Assembly: GCA_945952415.1 (NCBI GenBank)
Contig: CAMFIF010000001.1
Span: 248,001 to 312,000, forward strand
Direction: 5' to 3'
DNA length: 64,000 nucleotides
From: an uncultured Rhizobium sp.
Lineage (GTDB): Bacteria; Pseudomonadota; Alphaproteobacteria; Rhizobiales; Rhizobiaceae
The position numbers and the translations under genes are program-made. Shown piece after piece: positions 35,223 to 44,938 of this stretch. Positions within the stretch are counted from its first letter, which is position 1. Each line of letters begins with the position of its first letter. The notes under the pieces were generated by a model. The model had not been told where the DNA came from, did not search any database, and was given only the letters and a program-made list of their open reading frames with translations.

Positions 35223-36158
35223 ATGCCAGAATTGCCAGAGGTGGAAACGGTGAGGCGCGGGCTGGAGCCTGTCATGGCCGGCGCGCTGATCGAGAGGCTG
35301 GAGCTGCGCCGCCCGGACCTGCGCTTTCCCTTGCCGGACGCGCTTTCCGAACGGGTCTCCGGCCGGCGCATCCTCGGGCTTTCCCGGCGCGCCAAATATC
35401 TGCTGATCGACCTCGACAATGGCTGGACCATTCTCTCCCATCTCGGCATGTCCGGCTCGTTCCGGATCGAAGAGGGCCGGATCGAAGAGGGCCGGATCGA
35501 GGAGGCCCGGATCCGGGAGGGCGGGCAATCAGACATGCCCGGCGAATTTCACCATGCCCGTTCCAAGGACGAGAAGCACGATCACGTGGTCTTCCATCTT
35601 GAGACCGGGGCCGGCGCGCGTCGTGTCATCTATAATGACCCCCGGCGCTTTGGCTTCATGGATCTCTTCGAGCGGCGGGAGATGGAAAACCATCCGGCCT
35701 TTCGCGATCTCGGGCCCGAGCCCCTCGGCAACCAGCTCGATGCGGACCTGCTTGCCGAAAGGCTGGCCGGCAAGAACCAGCCGCTCAAGGGCGCGCTTCT
35801 CGATCAGCGGCTGATTGCGGGGCTTGGCAATATCTATGTCTGCGAGGCCCTCTGGCGCTCCCATCTCTCGCCGCTGCGCAAGGCCGGCACGCTCGTCACC
35901 GCTGGCGGCCGGGCCCGTCCACCGCTTCGCGATCTCGTAACCGCGGTCCGTGAGGTGATCGCCGATGCCATCGAGGCGGGCGGCTCCTCTCTGCGCGACC
36001 ATATCCAGACCGATGGATCGCTCGGCTATTTCCAGCATCGCTTTGCCGCCTATGACCGGGAAGGCGAGCCCTGCCGTACGGAAGGCTGTGGCGGAACCAT
36101 CACCCGCATCGTCCAGTCCGGACGCTCCACCTTCTATTGCCCGGATTGCCAGAAATAG
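35223..36158 (+). CDS. mutM: Formamidopyrimidine-DNA glycosylase
   Basis: Base-excision repair glycosylase/AP lyase that removes 8-oxoguanine and ring-opened purines. Pro2 and Glu3 of the start [16 protein letters not shown] are catalytic. The C-terminal zinc finger is complete (CRTEGC and CPDC pairs). The protein is 311 residues, longer than the common 270-295, because residues 81-100 consist of four tandem RIEEG-like pentapeptides encoded by 15-bp repeats. The repeat sits in an outer loop and probably leaves the fold intact. Confidence 0.96.
   Translation: MPELPEVETVRRGLEPVMAGALIERLELRRPDLRFPLPDALSERVSGRRILGLSRRAKYLLIDLDNGWTILSHLGMSGSFRIEEGRIEEGRIEEARIREGGQSDMPGEFHHARSKDEKHDHVVFHLETGAGARRVIYNDPRRFGFMDLFERREMENHPAFRDLGPEPLGNQLDADLLAERLAGKNQPLKGALLDQRLIAGLGNIYVCEALWRSHLSPLRKAGTLVTAGGRARPPLRDLVTAVREVIADAIEAGGSSLRDHIQTDGSLGYFQHRFAAYDREGEPCRTEGCGGTITRIVQSGRSTFYCPDCQK
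35463..35522 (+). repeat. 15-bp tandem repeat inside mutM, four units
   Basis: Four consecutive 15-bp units run from 35463 to 35522. The first two (35463-35477 and 35478-35492) are identical (CGGATCGAAGAGGGC); the third and fourth differ at a few positions. They encode [15 protein letters not shown] and RIREG. The unit is a multiple of three, so copy-number change would keep the frame. Confidence 0.9.
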
Positions 36159-36224
36159 GGGCATTTGCCTGAAGCCGGGCCACCCCGGCCTGTGTGCTTC
36201 GCATACAAACTGGCAAAAACCGCG

Positions 36225-36253
36225 TTGACGCGCTGGCGCTTTCCCGCTATATG
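36225..36253 (+). promoter_or_regulatory. Sigma-70-type promoter of rpsT
   Basis: TTGACG at 36225-36230 and TATATG at 36248-36253 are separated by exactly 17 bases, about 120 bases before the rpsT start. This is the best housekeeping promoter match I noticed in the window. It leaves a leader of about 115 bases, room for the S20 autoregulation known in other bacteria. Confidence 0.7.
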
Positions 36254-36374
36254 CCCGCCCACAGAAGGGAAATCCGTTCAGGCTTTCCGCTATTGCTCCC
36301 GAAAAGCTGTGCGAAGAGGTCGCTTGAGACCGCGGCTTGAGCGGAGTTTGGTTCGAATTCGAAGAGAGGCATAC

Positions 36375-36641
36375 ATGGCCAATACCACTTCGGCGAAGAA
36401 GGCGACCCGCAAGATCGCTCGCCGCACCGCAGTCAACAAGGCACGCCGTTCGCGCATCCGCAGCTTCATCCGCAAGGTCGAAGAAGCGATTGCTTCGGGT
36501 GATGCCGCCGTCGCGAAGGCCGCCCTCCAGGCTGCCCAGCCGGAGCTGATGCGCGCCGCAACCAAGGGCGTCATGCACTCCAACACCGCATCGCGCAAGG
36601 TGTCGCGTCTGGCAAGCCGCGTAAAGGCCCTGTCCGCCTAA
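36375..36641 (+). CDS. rpsT: 30S ribosomal protein S20
   Basis: An 88-residue basic helical-bundle protein that binds 16S rRNA early in small-subunit assembly. The start [27 protein letters not shown] in pattern and the end [15 protein letters not shown] are typical of alphaproteobacterial S20. AAGAGAGG precedes the ATG at 36375. It is monocistronic between a strong promoter and a strong terminator, just upstream of the dnaA region, as in many rhizobia. Confidence 0.97.
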   Translation: MANTTSAKKATRKIARRTAVNKARRSRIRSFIRKVEEAIASGDAAVAKAALQAAQPELMRAATKGVMHSNTASRKVSRLASRVKALSA

Positions 36642-36671
36642 GAGCGACGCTGTCACAACTTGACACAAATC

Positions 36672-36696
36672 AAACCCGGCCTCTGGCCGGGTTTTT
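36672..36696 (+). terminator. Rho-independent terminator after rpsT
   Basis: A 9-bp stem (36673-36681 with 36685-36693) with a TCT loop is followed by a T run (36692-36696), 31 bases past the rpsT stop. Confidence 0.88.
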
Positions 36697-37578
36697 GTGA
36701 TTCCGCGTCTCGCAATGTAGTAATTTTCGCTTCTTGCGGATTGGACATGTCAAATGAATGACATGAAAAACTATTTGTTATCAATGAATTATTGGGGGTC
36801 CCCTGTGAATTTGCGAAAGGGGCGGCCCGTCGATGACATCAAGGCAGAGTCAAGACATTTTTTTGTTTTTTTGTTTTTGGCCCCCTCTTGATGCGGTCAA
36901 TTTTGAATCCCTTTGATTCACTTAAGATTCTTTTTTGGCGGGCCTCGCCGATGCGAAAAGCCGAGCAAGAGTCAATGGCCTCCTCACTTTGGCGCGCAAA
37001 AAACGTCGTTGATCTTGCAATTTGATCCTGCGTAAATGGTCTCCGACGAGAGGGCGCGGACGGCCCGGACGGATTGCAAGACGGCTTCGCAATCGGCCCG
37101 GAACTCGCCTCGGTCCTTCGTCACGGAACGGCCAGTTCCGTTTTTTCACGAAGCGACGGGGTAGCTGAGCTGGATTCCACCCGGATTCCAAAACAGGGAA
37201 CCTTGCGCAAAAAAGAATGCTTTTCGGCCATGGGCACGGAAAGAGGAGTAGGGCAAGGACGGCGTCAACGAGGACTGGCGCCGAAAACGAGACCGGATCG
37301 ATCCGGCAGGGAATGGACATGTTCCAATCTCTTTAGGTGTTTGGGGAATGGGTTCTGAAAGACAGAGGGACCGGAGATCCTGATCTTCGGCCGATGGGTT
37401 TCGCCGGACGGCATGCGCGGTCCAGCGGGGCGGAGCGCATCGGGCTTTCTGACGACAGTACCCCGTCACTGAACGCGACGGGTCAGGCCTGCAATCCCCT
37501 GTCTGGGAAGCGGGCTGGCTCAAGGGACATGCCCGGCGGTTTCCGCAGGGAAGAACTTGGAATTTGGAAGGCGGCGAA
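36697..37578. other. About 880-bp region upstream of dnaA, no gene seen
   Basis: No convincing gene is visible. The left part holds an AT-rich stretch with a long T tract (about 36857-36878) and a dense group of GANTC sites (listed separately). The right part is GC-rich; a 94-codon frame at 37074-37358 has no ribosome site or recognisable sequence. The region should carry the dnaA promoter and a long leader. I found no convincing set of DnaA boxes, and rhizobial chromosomal origins that I know of lie near hemE, not here. Confidence 0.55.
36847..36973. promoter_or_regulatory. Cluster of five GANTC (CcrM) sites upstream of dnaA
   Basis: GANTC occurs at 36847, 36905, 36915, 36926 and 36969 (first base of each), with two more at 37173 and 37184. 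Five in 127 bases is about ten times random expectation. GANTC is the target of the cell-cycle methylase CcrM in alphaproteobacteria, and dnaA in Caulobacter responds to methylation of such sites. Confidence 0.6.
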
Positions 37579-39135
37579 ATGCAAATGAATGTGAGATCAT
37601 CCGACGCATTGGGTTATGGGGACCATGCGGCCGGTAACGGTGCAGAAGGCGCCGGTGCTGCGATGAATGAAACGGGCGCGGGCCACAATGTCCTCTTCGA
37701 ACGGGTGAGCGCGCGGCTGAAGGCCCAGGTGGGTCCTGATGTCTATGCCAGCTGGTTTGCCCGGCTGAAGCTGCACTCCATGTCGAAGAGCGTCGTGCGG
37801 CTGACCGTGCCGACGACCTTTCTGAAATCATGGATCAACAACCGCTATCTGGATCTGATCACCAGCCTGTTTCAGGCGGAAGATTCCGAAATCCTGAAAG
37901 TTGAAATCCTGGTGCGCACGGCGACGCGCAGTGTCCGTCCGGCCCAGGCAGAAGAACAGGCTTCGGCCTCCGTGTCCGTGCCGGCACAGCCCGCCCAGCG
38001 CCGCATGGCGCCGCAGCAGGCCGGACAGGTGGCAAGCGCCGCCGTGCAGACCGCGCGGCCTGCAGCTGCCCAGCCTTCCGCGGCCTCGCCGCTTTTCGGC
38101 TCGCCGCTCGATCCGCGCTATACTTTCGACACCTTCATCGAAGGTGCCTCGAACCGAGTCGCCCTTGCTGCCGCCAAGACGATTGCCGAAGCCGGTGCCA
38201 GCGCCGTGCGCTTCAACCCGCTCTTCGTCCATTCCACCGTCGGCCTCGGCAAGACGCATCTCCTGCAGGCCATTGCCAATGCCGCCGTGCAGAGCCCGCG
38301 CGCCCCGCGGGTCGTCTATCTCACGGCCGAATATTTCATGTGGCGTTTCGCAACCGCGATCCGCGACAATGATGCGCTCACGCTGAAGGACTCGCTCCGC
38401 CACATCGATCTCCTGATCATCGACGACATGCAGTTCCTGCAGGGCAAGATGATCCAGCACGAATTCTGCCATCTGCTCAACATGCTGCTCGACAGCGCCA
38501 AGCAGGTCGTTGTCGCCGCCGACCGTGCTCCCTGGGAGCTGGAATCGCTCGATCCCCGCGTTCGTTCGCGCCTGCAGGGCGGCGTCGCCATCGAGATGGA
38601 AGCCCCCGATTACGACATGCGTCTGGACATGCTGGTCTCCCGCCTCAACCTCGCGCGGCAGGAAGATCCGGGCCTCGATATTCCCACGGATATCCTTGCC
38701 CATGTCGCCCGCCACGTCACGGCGTCCGGCCGCGAACTGGAAGGCGCCTTCAACCAGCTGGTCTTCCGTCGCTCCTTCGAGCCGAACCTGTCGATCGAGC
38801 GGGTGGATGAACTTCTCTCGCATCTCGTGGGTTCCGGCGAGCCGAAGCGCGTCCGTATCGAAGACATTCAGCGCATTGTCGCGCGCCATTACAATGTCTC
38901 GCGCCAGGAACTCGTCTCGAATCGCCGCACCCGGGTCATCGTCAAGCCGCGGCAGATCGCCATGTATCTGTCGAAGACCCTGACCCCGCGCTCCTTCCCG
39001 GAAATCGGCCGTCGTTTCGGGGGGCGCGACCACACGACCGTGCTGCATGCGGTGCGCAAGATCGAGGAAATGATCGCCGAAGACAACAAGCTCTCCCATG
39101 AGATCGAGCTTCTGAAGCGCCTGATCAACGAATAG
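37579..39135 (+). CDS. dnaA: Chromosomal replication initiator DnaA
   Basis: AAA+ initiator that binds DnaA boxes and opens the chromosome origin. The 518-residue product has domain I ([26 protein letters not shown]), a variable alanine/glutamine-rich linker, Walker [11 protein letters not shown] (about 222-231), Walker [14 protein letters not shown], and the C-terminal DNA-binding helix [14 protein letters not shown]. The ATG at 37579 follows GGAAGG by 7 bases; a TTG at 37564 is in frame. It ends just before a strong bidirectional terminator. Confidence 0.97.
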   Translation: MQMNVRSSDALGYGDHAAGNGAEGAGAAMNETGAGHNVLFERVSARLKAQVGPDVYASWFARLKLHSMSKSVVRLTVPTTFLKSWINNRYLDLITSLFQAEDSEILKVEILVRTATRSVRPAQAEEQASASVSVPAQPAQRRMAPQQAGQVASAAVQTARPAAAQPSAASPLFGSPLDPRYTFDTFIEGASNRVALAAAKTIAEAGASAVRFNPLFVHSTVGLGKTHLLQAIANAAVQSPRAPRVVYLTAEYFMWRFATAIRDNDALTLKDSLRHIDLLIIDDMQFLQGKMIQHEFCHLLNMLLDSAKQVVVAADRAPWELESLDPRVRSRLQGGVAIEMEAPDYDMRLDMLVSRLNLARQEDPGLDIPTDILAHVARHVTASGRELEGAFNQLVFRRSFEPNLSIERVDELLSHLVGSGEPKRVRIEDIQRIVARHYNVSRQELVSNRRTRVIVKPRQIAMYLSKTLTPRSFPEIGRRFGGRDHTTVLHAVRKIEEMIAEDNKLSHEIELLKRLINE

Positions 39136-39157
39136 CGATGACAGCAGGAACAGAGCG

Positions 39158-39190
39158 AAAAGGCGGGGCAGAACCAGTGCCCCGCCTTTT
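39158..39190. terminator. Bidirectional terminator after dnaA
   Basis: A perfect 13-bp inverted repeat (39158-39170 with 39178-39190) with a 7-nt loop has four A residues on one side and four T residues on the other. It lies between the dnaA stop (39135) and the convergent GNAT stop (39196), so it can serve both strands. Confidence 0.88.
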
Positions 39191-39195
39191 GCCGT

Positions 39196-39693
39196 TCAGG
39201 CAATCAGCCGCGCCATGGCCAGCGCGTCCACATGCCGCCCGGCGCGAAAGGCGAAGGCGCGCAGCAGGCCTTCCTCCACGAATCCGAATTTCCGGTAAAG
39301 CCCGATGGCAGGCGCATTGTCTGCAAAGACGGTCAGCTCCAGCCGCTTGAGCGCCAGCCAGTTGTCGGCCGTGTCGATCAGCGCCGCGAGGAGGGCGCTG
39401 CCGATCCCCCGCCCCACATGCGCATCGTCGACGCCCATGCCGATTTCGCCCACATGGCTGCGCCGACCTTCAAGCGATCGCAGGCCTGCATTGCCCAATA
39501 TCACCCCGTCGCAGCCTTCAGCGACGAGGAGGATCTGGTTGGGGTCAGGTTTGGCAAGGCGCGCACGCACGCCTTCGAGCGCGGGAAAGGGAATGCGCAG
39601 CGTGCCGTAGCGATAGCCTGGCAGGCCCTGCAGCCGCCATATGGCTTCGGCATCCTCGAGCCGGGCGGCCCTGATCGAAATCGGATCTTTCAT
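39196..39693 (-). CDS. GNAT family N-acetyltransferase
   Basis: A 165-residue single-domain acetyltransferase. The acetyl-CoA binding motif reads VDDAHVGRGIGSALLAAL, followed by LKRLELTVFADNAPAIGLYRKFGFVEEG, both standard for the PhnO/RimI-like GNAT group. The N terminus (ISIRAARLEDAEAIWRLQG) matches the family. The acceptor substrate is unknown. It converges on dnaA and stands alone. Confidence 0.88.
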   Translation of the reverse strand: MKDPISIRAARLEDAEAIWRLQGLPGYRYGTLRIPFPALEGVRARLAKPDPNQILLVAEGCDGVILGNAGLRSLEGRRSHVGEIGMGVDDAHVGRGIGSALLAALIDTADNWLALKRLELTVFADNAPAIGLYRKFGFVEEGLLRAFAFRAGRHVDALAMARLIA

Positions 39694-39898
39694 GAAAATG
39701 AGCTCCTGTTCAAAAACAACCGGGAGCGTGATCTTCAGGCCCTATCTCCCGGTCCAGCCGGGGAGAGGGCGCCGTTCAGTCCTCAGACCATACGAAAGCC
39801 CGCCCACCCGAAGGGGCAAAGCACAGTAAGGGTCGAAAGGTGCAGGGACGTGATCATGGAGAAAAAGCTAGCAGTCCCGCGCCAAAAGGCAAGAGGCC

Positions 39899-41080
39899 CT
39901 AGCAGGCGAGATCGGCCACCACGCTGTCGAGAATGAGCATGCCCGAGGGCGTGCAGCGGAGCCTGGAATTGCCGAGCCGTTCGATGAAGCCATGGGAAAT
40001 CAGGAAGGCCTCCCGGTCCGGATCGGGCTCGCGGCCGGAAAGCTCCTGCCAGCGCACGAGATCGATTCCCTCCTTGAGGCGCAGCCCCATCAGGAGCAGT
40101 TCGTCCGCCTGTTCGTCTTGGCCGAGCCGCTCCTGGTCGACCATGCCGTGGCCCTGCTCCTCCACGAGGGAAAGCCAGGCTTCCGGCTGCCTTTCGGTGG
40201 CGGTTGCGAGTTTCTCGCGCCCCACGGAAAGCCGGCCATGGGCACCGGGGCCGATCCCCACATAATCCCCATAGCGCCAGTAGGTGAGATTGTGCCGGCT
40301 TTCTGCCCCCGGGCGCGCATGGTTCGACACTTCATAGGCGGGAAGCCCATGGGCGGCGGTGATGTCCTGTGTCGCTTCGTAGAGGATTGCCGATTCCTCG
40401 CCGTCGGGCAGGGTGAATTTCTTCGCCTTGTGCAGCCCGAAGAAGGGCGTGCCCTCCTCGATCGTCAACTGATAGAGGGAGAGGTGATCGACCGCATAGG
40501 AAATCGCCTGCCGCAGTTCCGCCTCCCAGGCCTCCACCGTCTGCCCCGGGCGGGCATAGATGAGATCGAATGACATGCGCGGAAAGATCTCGCGCGCAAG
40601 CCGTATGGCGCCGAGCGCCTGCTCCACGTCATGTAGCCGGCCGAGGAATTTCAGATCCGCATCGTTGAGCGCCTGCACGCCGAGCGACAGGCGGTTGACG
40701 CCAGCGGCCCGATAGCCGCGGAACCGGTCGGCCTCGACGCTGGAGGGGTTCGCCTCCATCGTGATTTCGATGCCCCGGGGCACATGCCAGTGCCGGGCAA
40801 TGCCCTCAAGGATCGCGCCCACCGTTTCCGGCAGCATGAGCGATGGCGTGCCCCCGCCCATGAAGATGCTGGTGACGGTGCGCTGGCCCGAAAGCGCCCG
40901 CATGGTCTGCATTTCCTTGAGAAAGGCGGAGACGAAGCGCGCCTGGTCCACGGGCTGGTGGCGCACATGGCTGTTGAAATCGCAATAGGGGCATTTGGCC
41001 GCGCAGAAGGGCCAGTGCACATAGATGCCGAAGCCCGGCTCGCCCGTGTCAGGTAGAAGCATCGGGGTGGGCTCGCTCAT
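39899..41080 (-). CDS. hemW: Radical SAM heme chaperone HemW
   Basis: A 393-residue radical SAM protein of the HemN-like family; HemW is thought to deliver heme and does not replace coproporphyrinogen oxidase. The iron-sulfur motif is in FGIYVHWPFCAAKCPYCDF (CxxxCxxC), followed by SIFMGGGTPSLM. True HemN has a further conserved cysteine and a longer N terminus; this protein is short, like HemW. It is last in the rph-rdgB-hemW operon, 5 bases after rdgB. Confidence 0.92.
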   Translation of the reverse strand: MSEPTPMLLPDTGEPGFGIYVHWPFCAAKCPYCDFNSHVRHQPVDQARFVSAFLKEMQTMRALSGQRTVTSIFMGGGTPSLMLPETVGAILEGIARHWHVPRGIEITMEANPSSVEADRFRGYRAAGVNRLSLGVQALNDADLKFLGRLHDVEQALGAIRLAREIFPRMSFDLIYARPGQTVEAWEAELRQAISYAVDHLSLYQLTIEEGTPFFGLHKAKKFTLPDGEESAILYEATQDITAAHGLPAYEVSNHARPGAESRHNLTYWRYGDYVGIGPGAHGRLSVGREKLATATERQPEAWLSLVEEQGHGMVDQERLGQDEQADELLLMGLRLKEGIDLVRWQELSGREPDPDREAFLISHGFIERLGNSRLRCTPSGMLILDSVVADLAC

Positions 41081-41085
41081 GACCG

Positions 41086-41730
41086 TCAGCCTTCCAGGCA
41101 GGTTTCGACAAAGAGCTTGAAGGCCCGCGCCCGGTGCGAAAGGGCGTCCGGATCGCCGGGCTTCCAGCCATGCTTTTCCTCCGCCGTCATTTCCCCGAAG
41201 GTGCGGTGATACCCCTCCGGCTGGAAGACGGGGTCATAGCCGAAACCCGCCGTGCCGCGCGGCGGCCAGACCACCTGGCCTTCCACCTCGCCCCGGAAGA
41301 TCTCCGTGTGGCCGTCCGGCCAGGCAAGGCAGAGCACGCTGACGAAACGGGCCGTGCGCTCGTCCGGGCGCGTCGCACCCCGTTCGGCCAGGGCTCTTTC
41401 CACCTTTTCCATCGCCATGGCAAAATCGCGCGTGCCGTCTTCCGTTTCCGCCCAGTTGGCGGTGTAGACGCCCGGCGCGCCGTCCAGCGCATCGATCACG
41501 AGGCCGCTATCGTCGGAAAGGGCCGGCAGGCCGGCGGCGGTTGCGGAGGCGAGCGCCTTAATCCGGGCATTCTCCTCGAAGGTCGTGCCGGTTTCCTCGG
41601 GCTCCACGAAGTTCAGTTCTGCCGCCGATCTGGCGGAAAAACCGAAGGGGCCGATGAGATCGGCGATCTCCCGGATCTTGCCCTGGTTATGGCTGGCAAC
41701 GACGATGGTCTTCGTATCGAGCTTGCGCAT
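41086..41730 (-). CDS. rdgB: XTP/dITP diphosphatase (RdgB/HAM1)
   Basis: House-cleaning pyrophosphatase that removes ITP, dITP and XTP from the nucleotide pool. The 214-residue protein has the family motifs [47 protein letters not shown] and the C-terminal [11 protein letters not shown] at 41730 is used; a TTG one codon earlier is possible. It lies 36 bases after rph. Confidence 0.96.
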   Translation of the reverse strand: MRKLDTKTIVVASHNQGKIREIADLIGPFGFSARSAAELNFVEPEETGTTFEENARIKALASATAAGLPALSDDSGLVIDALDGAPGVYTANWAETEDGTRDFAMAMEKVERALAERGATRPDERTARFVSVLCLAWPDGHTEIFRGEVEGQVVWPPRGTAGFGYDPVFQPEGYHRTFGEMTAEEKHGWKPGDPDALSHRARAFKLFVETCLEG

Positions 41731-41766
41731 CAAGACGGGTCCTTCCTTGCGGGCGGGTGCGGCCGG

Positions 41767-42483
41767 TCAGGCAATCGCCTGCTTCTGGAGCGCCACGAGA
41801 TCGGCGATGCCGTTGCGGGCAAGACCCAGCAGCGTGAGAAATTCCGCTTCGCTGAAGGGCTTGCCCTCGGCGGTGCCCTGGATTTCCACGATGCCGCCGG
41901 CGCCGGTCATGACGAAATTGGCATCCGTTTCGGCCGCACTGTCTTCCAGATAATCGAGGTCGATCACCGGCTGGTTGGCAAAGATGCCGCAGGAAACGGC
42001 TGCCACATGGTCCTTCAGAACCTTCTCCACCTTCACCATGCCGCGGGCTTCCATCCACTTCAGGCAGTCATGGAGCGCAATCCAGGCGCCGGTGATCGAG
42101 GCCGTCCGGGTGCCGCCATCCGCCTGGATGACGTCGCAATCTATGGAGATCTGCCGCTCGCCGAGCGCTTCGAGATCGACGACTGCGCGCAGGCTGCGGC
42201 CGATGAGGCGCTGGATTTCCTGGGTGCGGCCGCTCTGCTTGCCGCTTGAGGCTTCTCGGCGCATGCGCTCGCCAGTGGCGCGCGGCAGCATGCCATATTC
42301 GGCGGTCACCCAGCCCTTGCCGCTGTTGCGCAGCCACGGCGGCGTCTTGTCCTCCAGGCTTGCGGTGCAAAGCACGTGCGTATCGCCGAACTTGACGAGG
42401 CACGAGCCTTCCGCATGCTTGGAGAAATTGCGCTCGAAGCTGACGGCGCGCATTGCATCGGTTTTTCTGCCGGAAGGCCGCAT
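41767..42483 (-). CDS. rph: Ribonuclease PH
   Basis: Phosphorolytic 3'-5' exoribonuclease that trims tRNA precursors. The 238-residue sequence has the standard start [12 protein letters not shown], the [14 protein letters not shown] segment, RRE...[16 protein letters not shown], and [19 protein letters not shown]. The ATG at 42483 gives the conserved N terminus; a longer frame start at 42732 overlaps hrcA. It heads the rph-rdgB-hemW operon and is divergent from hrcA. Confidence 0.97.
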   Translation of the reverse strand: MRPSGRKTDAMRAVSFERNFSKHAEGSCLVKFGDTHVLCTASLEDKTPPWLRNSGKGWVTAEYGMLPRATGERMRREASSGKQSGRTQEIQRLIGRSLRAVVDLEALGERQISIDCDVIQADGGTRTASITGAWIALHDCLKWMEARGMVKVEKVLKDHVAAVSCGIFANQPVIDLDYLEDSAAETDANFVMTGAGGIVEIQGTAEGKPFSEAEFLTLLGLARNGIADLVALQKQAIA

Positions 42484-42655
42484 GAATGACTCCTGAAAAT
42501 CTGGTTCACGCGTCTTAAGGCTCCCCTCCGGATTTTGCAAAAGGATTTCATGGGGCGGGCCGTGCCCTGCTGATTTGCAAGGCTTTTTCCTTTTGCCAAG
42601 TGGACAGCCTCTATTATATTCATGGAAAGACAAGAGGCTTTTTGCTGGAAGGACG

Positions 42656-43744
42656 ATGGGTCTGGCGACGCACAGAGGCATAGAGGCGGCAGCGCAGCTC
42701 GACGAGCGGTCGCGGGAAATCTTCCGCCGCATCGTCGAAGGCTATCTGGAAACGGGGGAGCCGCTCGGCTCGCGCAGCCTGTCGCGGCTGCTGCCCATGT
42801 CGCTCTCGCCTGCTTCTGTGCGCAATGTGATGAGCGACCTCGAGGAGCTCGGCCTCATCTACTCCCCCCATATCAGTGCCGGGCGGCTTCCCACCCAGTC
42901 CGGCCTGCGCTTCTTCGTCGATGCCTTTATGCAGGTGAGCGATCTCTCGGGCGAGGAGCGCGCCAATATCGACCGGCAGATCCGCTCGAACGAGCGCGAC
43001 AAGCCGGTGGAGACCATGATGTCGGAAGCAAGCCGGATTCTCTCCGGCATTTCCGGCGGCGCGGGGCTGGTGATTACCGCCAAGAACGATCCCGTGCTGA
43101 AGCATGTGGAATTCATCCGGCTGGAGCCCACGAAGGCGCTCGCCGTTCTGGTGGGCGAGCATGACCAGGTGGAAAACCGCATCATAGAGCTGCCCGCCGG
43201 CACCACGGCGTCCCAGCTCACCGAGGCGGCTAATTTCATCAATGCCCATATGACCGGCCAGACGCTGGCCGATCTTCGCCGCCAGATCGAAAATCTCCGC
43301 AGCGCCGTGCGCAGCGAGCTCGATACGCTCTCGCAAAGCCTGGTGGAGCGCGGGCTTGCCGTCTGGTCCGGGGGATTCGAGGACGACAAGCCGACCCAGC
43401 TCATCGTCCGGGGCCGCGCCAACCTGCTCGAAGGTGTGGCCGGTGCCGAGGACATCGACCGGCTGCGCATGCTCTTCGATGATCTCGAAAAGAAGGACAG
43501 TCTGATCGAGATCCTCAACCTCGCCGAAAGCGGCTCTGGCGTTCGCATATTCATCGGTTCGGAAAACAAGCTCTTCTCGCTTTCGGGTTCGTCCCTCATC
43601 GTCGCGCCCTATCGCGACAGTGAAGACCGGGTGGTGGGCGCAGTCGGCGTGATCGGGCCGACGCGGCTCAATTATTCCCGCATCGTGCCGATGGTGGATT
43701 ACACGGCCCAGGTTCTGGCGAACCTTTCGCGCAAGACGCTCTGA
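42656..43744 (+). CDS. hrcA: Heat-inducible transcription repressor HrcA
   Basis: Winged-helix repressor of chaperone genes that binds CIRCE operators. The 362-residue product has the N-terminal HTH with [11 protein letters not shown] and [18 protein letters not shown], then [16 protein letters not shown], all typical of HrcA. GGAAGGAC precedes the ATG at 42656. No CIRCE sequence (TTAGCACTC-type) was seen next to hrcA or grpE, so its targets, probably groESL, are outside the window. Confidence 0.96.
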   Translation: MGLATHRGIEAAAQLDERSREIFRRIVEGYLETGEPLGSRSLSRLLPMSLSPASVRNVMSDLEELGLIYSPHISAGRLPTQSGLRFFVDAFMQVSDLSGEERANIDRQIRSNERDKPVETMMSEASRILSGISGGAGLVITAKNDPVLKHVEFIRLEPTKALAVLVGEHDQVENRIIELPAGTTASQLTEAANFINAHMTGQTLADLRRQIENLRSAVRSELDTLSQSLVERGLAVWSGGFEDDKPTQLIVRGRANLLEGVAGAEDIDRLRMLFDDLEKKDSLIEILNLAESGSGVRIFIGSENKLFSLSGSSLIVAPYRDSEDRVVGAVGVIGPTRLNYSRIVPMVDYTAQVLANLSRKTL

Positions 43745-43799
43745 CCGTCAGTAAGCTTCTGGGACGACGCTCCGTCTCGCCGGAAAACCCGCCGGACGC

Positions 43800-43828
43800 C
43801 TTGATTTTTCAAGCGGGAACATCGATAT
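43800..43828 (+). promoter_or_regulatory. Candidate heat-shock (RpoH-type) promoter of grpE
   Basis: CTTGAT at 43800-43805 and CGATAT at 43823-43828 are 17 bases apart in the 183-base hrcA-grpE gap. The CTTGA start resembles alphaproteobacterial sigma-32 promoters. The match is partial and unproven. Confidence 0.4.
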
Positions 43829-43927
43829 CGGCGCTACAAAGGTCTGCCCTCCGGGGTGGACCGTTTCCCGCGGGCGCGCAGACTTTCTCGCCGCGCGCCT
43901 TCTGTGACGAAAGAACCGGAGAACGGC

Positions 43928-44554
43928 ATGACCGAAGAGACGAACAAGAACGGACCGGAAGCAGCAGCCCATGAAATGGAAGCCGCCGAAACCGCCGCTT
44001 CGCCTGAAGCCGGTGGGGCGGACGCCGCTGCCGAGGTCAACCCGCTGGACGCCCTGAAGGCCGAAAACAACGAACTCAAGGACCGCTTCCTGCGCCTTGC
44101 CGCGGAAATGGACAATCTGCGCCGCCGCACCGATCGCGACGTCAAGGACGCTAAGTCCTATTCCGTAGCGGGCTTCGCCCGCGACATGCTGGCCGTTGCC
44201 GACAACCTCCGCCGCGCGCTGGAAGCCATTCCCGCCGAAGCCCGCGCCGCTGGCGATCAGGGCCTCAATGCGTTGATTGAAGGCGTGGAGATGACCGAGC
44301 GCTCCATGCTCTCCGCGCTCGAGCGCCACGGCGTGAAGAAGATCGAGGCTGAAGGCGAGAAGTTCGACCCGAATTTCCACCAGGCCATGTTCGAAGTCCC
44401 GAACCCCAACGTGCCGAACAACACGGTTGTCCAGGTGGTGCAGGCAGGCTTCGTCATCGGCGAACGCGTACTCCGCCCCGCCATGGTCGGCGTCGCCAAG
44501 GGCGGCCCGAAGGAAGCCCCGGCGGGTGCAGAGGCAAGCGGCCAGCAGGGATAA
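43928..44554 (+). CDS. grpE: Nucleotide exchange factor GrpE
   Basis: Dimeric cochaperone that releases ADP from DnaK. The 208-residue protein has an acidic, disordered N terminus, a long coiled-coil helix ([25 protein letters not shown]), and the C-terminal beta-wing with the signature [30 protein letters not shown]. The ATG at 43928 has a GGAGAAC site. It lies downstream of hrcA with its own possible promoter; dnaK and dnaJ are not in the window. Confidence 0.96.
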   Translation: MTEETNKNGPEAAAHEMEAAETAASPEAGGADAAAEVNPLDALKAENNELKDRFLRLAAEMDNLRRRTDRDVKDAKSYSVAGFARDMLAVADNLRRALEAIPAEARAAGDQGLNALIEGVEMTERSMLSALERHGVKKIEAEGEKFDPNFHQAMFEVPNPNVPNNTVVQVVQAGFVIGERVLRPAMVGVAKGGPKEAPAGAEASGQQG

Positions 44555-44592
44555 GTCGGGCAAGCTGTCTGATATATCTTCGATTACTTGGG

Positions 44593-44623
44593 AAACCTCG
44601 TAGCTTTAAGGCTGCGAGGTTTT
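44593..44623 (+). terminator. Terminator after grpE
   Basis: AAACCTCG-T-AGC pairs with GCT-G-CGAGGTTT (44593-44604 with 44611-44622, one T/G mismatch, 6-nt loop) and ends in T residues, 38 bases past the grpE stop. Confidence 0.8.
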
Positions 44624-44746
44624 CTGTCGCGCGGTAAACGGCACCAATTTCGGGGATGTCCGACTTTACTCGGTGATAAGGGCACGGCAGGTACAATATG
44701 TAAGGTTAGCCCTTGATGTGTCCGTGGCTGAGTTGCCAGTCTTCGG

Positions 44747-44938
44747 TCACTCTTCGATCCGGTACACTCTCGCTTCCAGCCTGCGAAGATCCAGTTCCTT
44801 AGACCTTACAGACAATTCTCGCCGATGATTGAGATTGAATATCAGATAGGCGAGCACCCACGTAGTCACATGCGGGAGAATGACCCACAACAGCTTTAGC
44901 CAGTCTGGAGAAAGATCATACATCGCGGCCAAGTCCAA
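44747..44938 (-). CDS. Small single-span membrane protein, unknown
   Basis: I do not recognise this gene. The 63-residue frame has one clear hydrophobic segment (about residues 14-35, LKLLWVILPHVTTWVLAYLIF) followed by a charged helix rich in Arg and Glu, so a membrane anchor with a cytoplasmic tail is likely. The start appears to be TTG at 44938 behind GAGGAGAG; an ATG five codons later is the alternative. It lies in a less GC-rich gap and may be a remnant of imported DNA. Confidence 0.4.
   Translation of the reverse strand: MDLAAMYDLSPDWLKLLWVILPHVTTWVLAYLIFNLNHRRELSVRSKELDLRRLEARVYRIEE

Noticed and set aside
37074..37358. A 94-codon plus-strand gene upstream of dnaA
   Set aside because: There is no ribosome site, no recognisable domain and unusual codon content; it more likely lies in the dnaA leader.
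36697..37578. Chromosomal origin of replication next to dnaA
   Set aside because: The AT-rich tract is suggestive, but no convincing array of DnaA boxes was seen, and the origins I know in rhizobia lie near hemE. Only a skew plot of the full chromosome could settle it.
42530..43927. CIRCE operator near hrcA or grpE
   Set aside because: No TTAGCACTC-N9-GAGTGCTAA-like sequence was found in either intergenic region.
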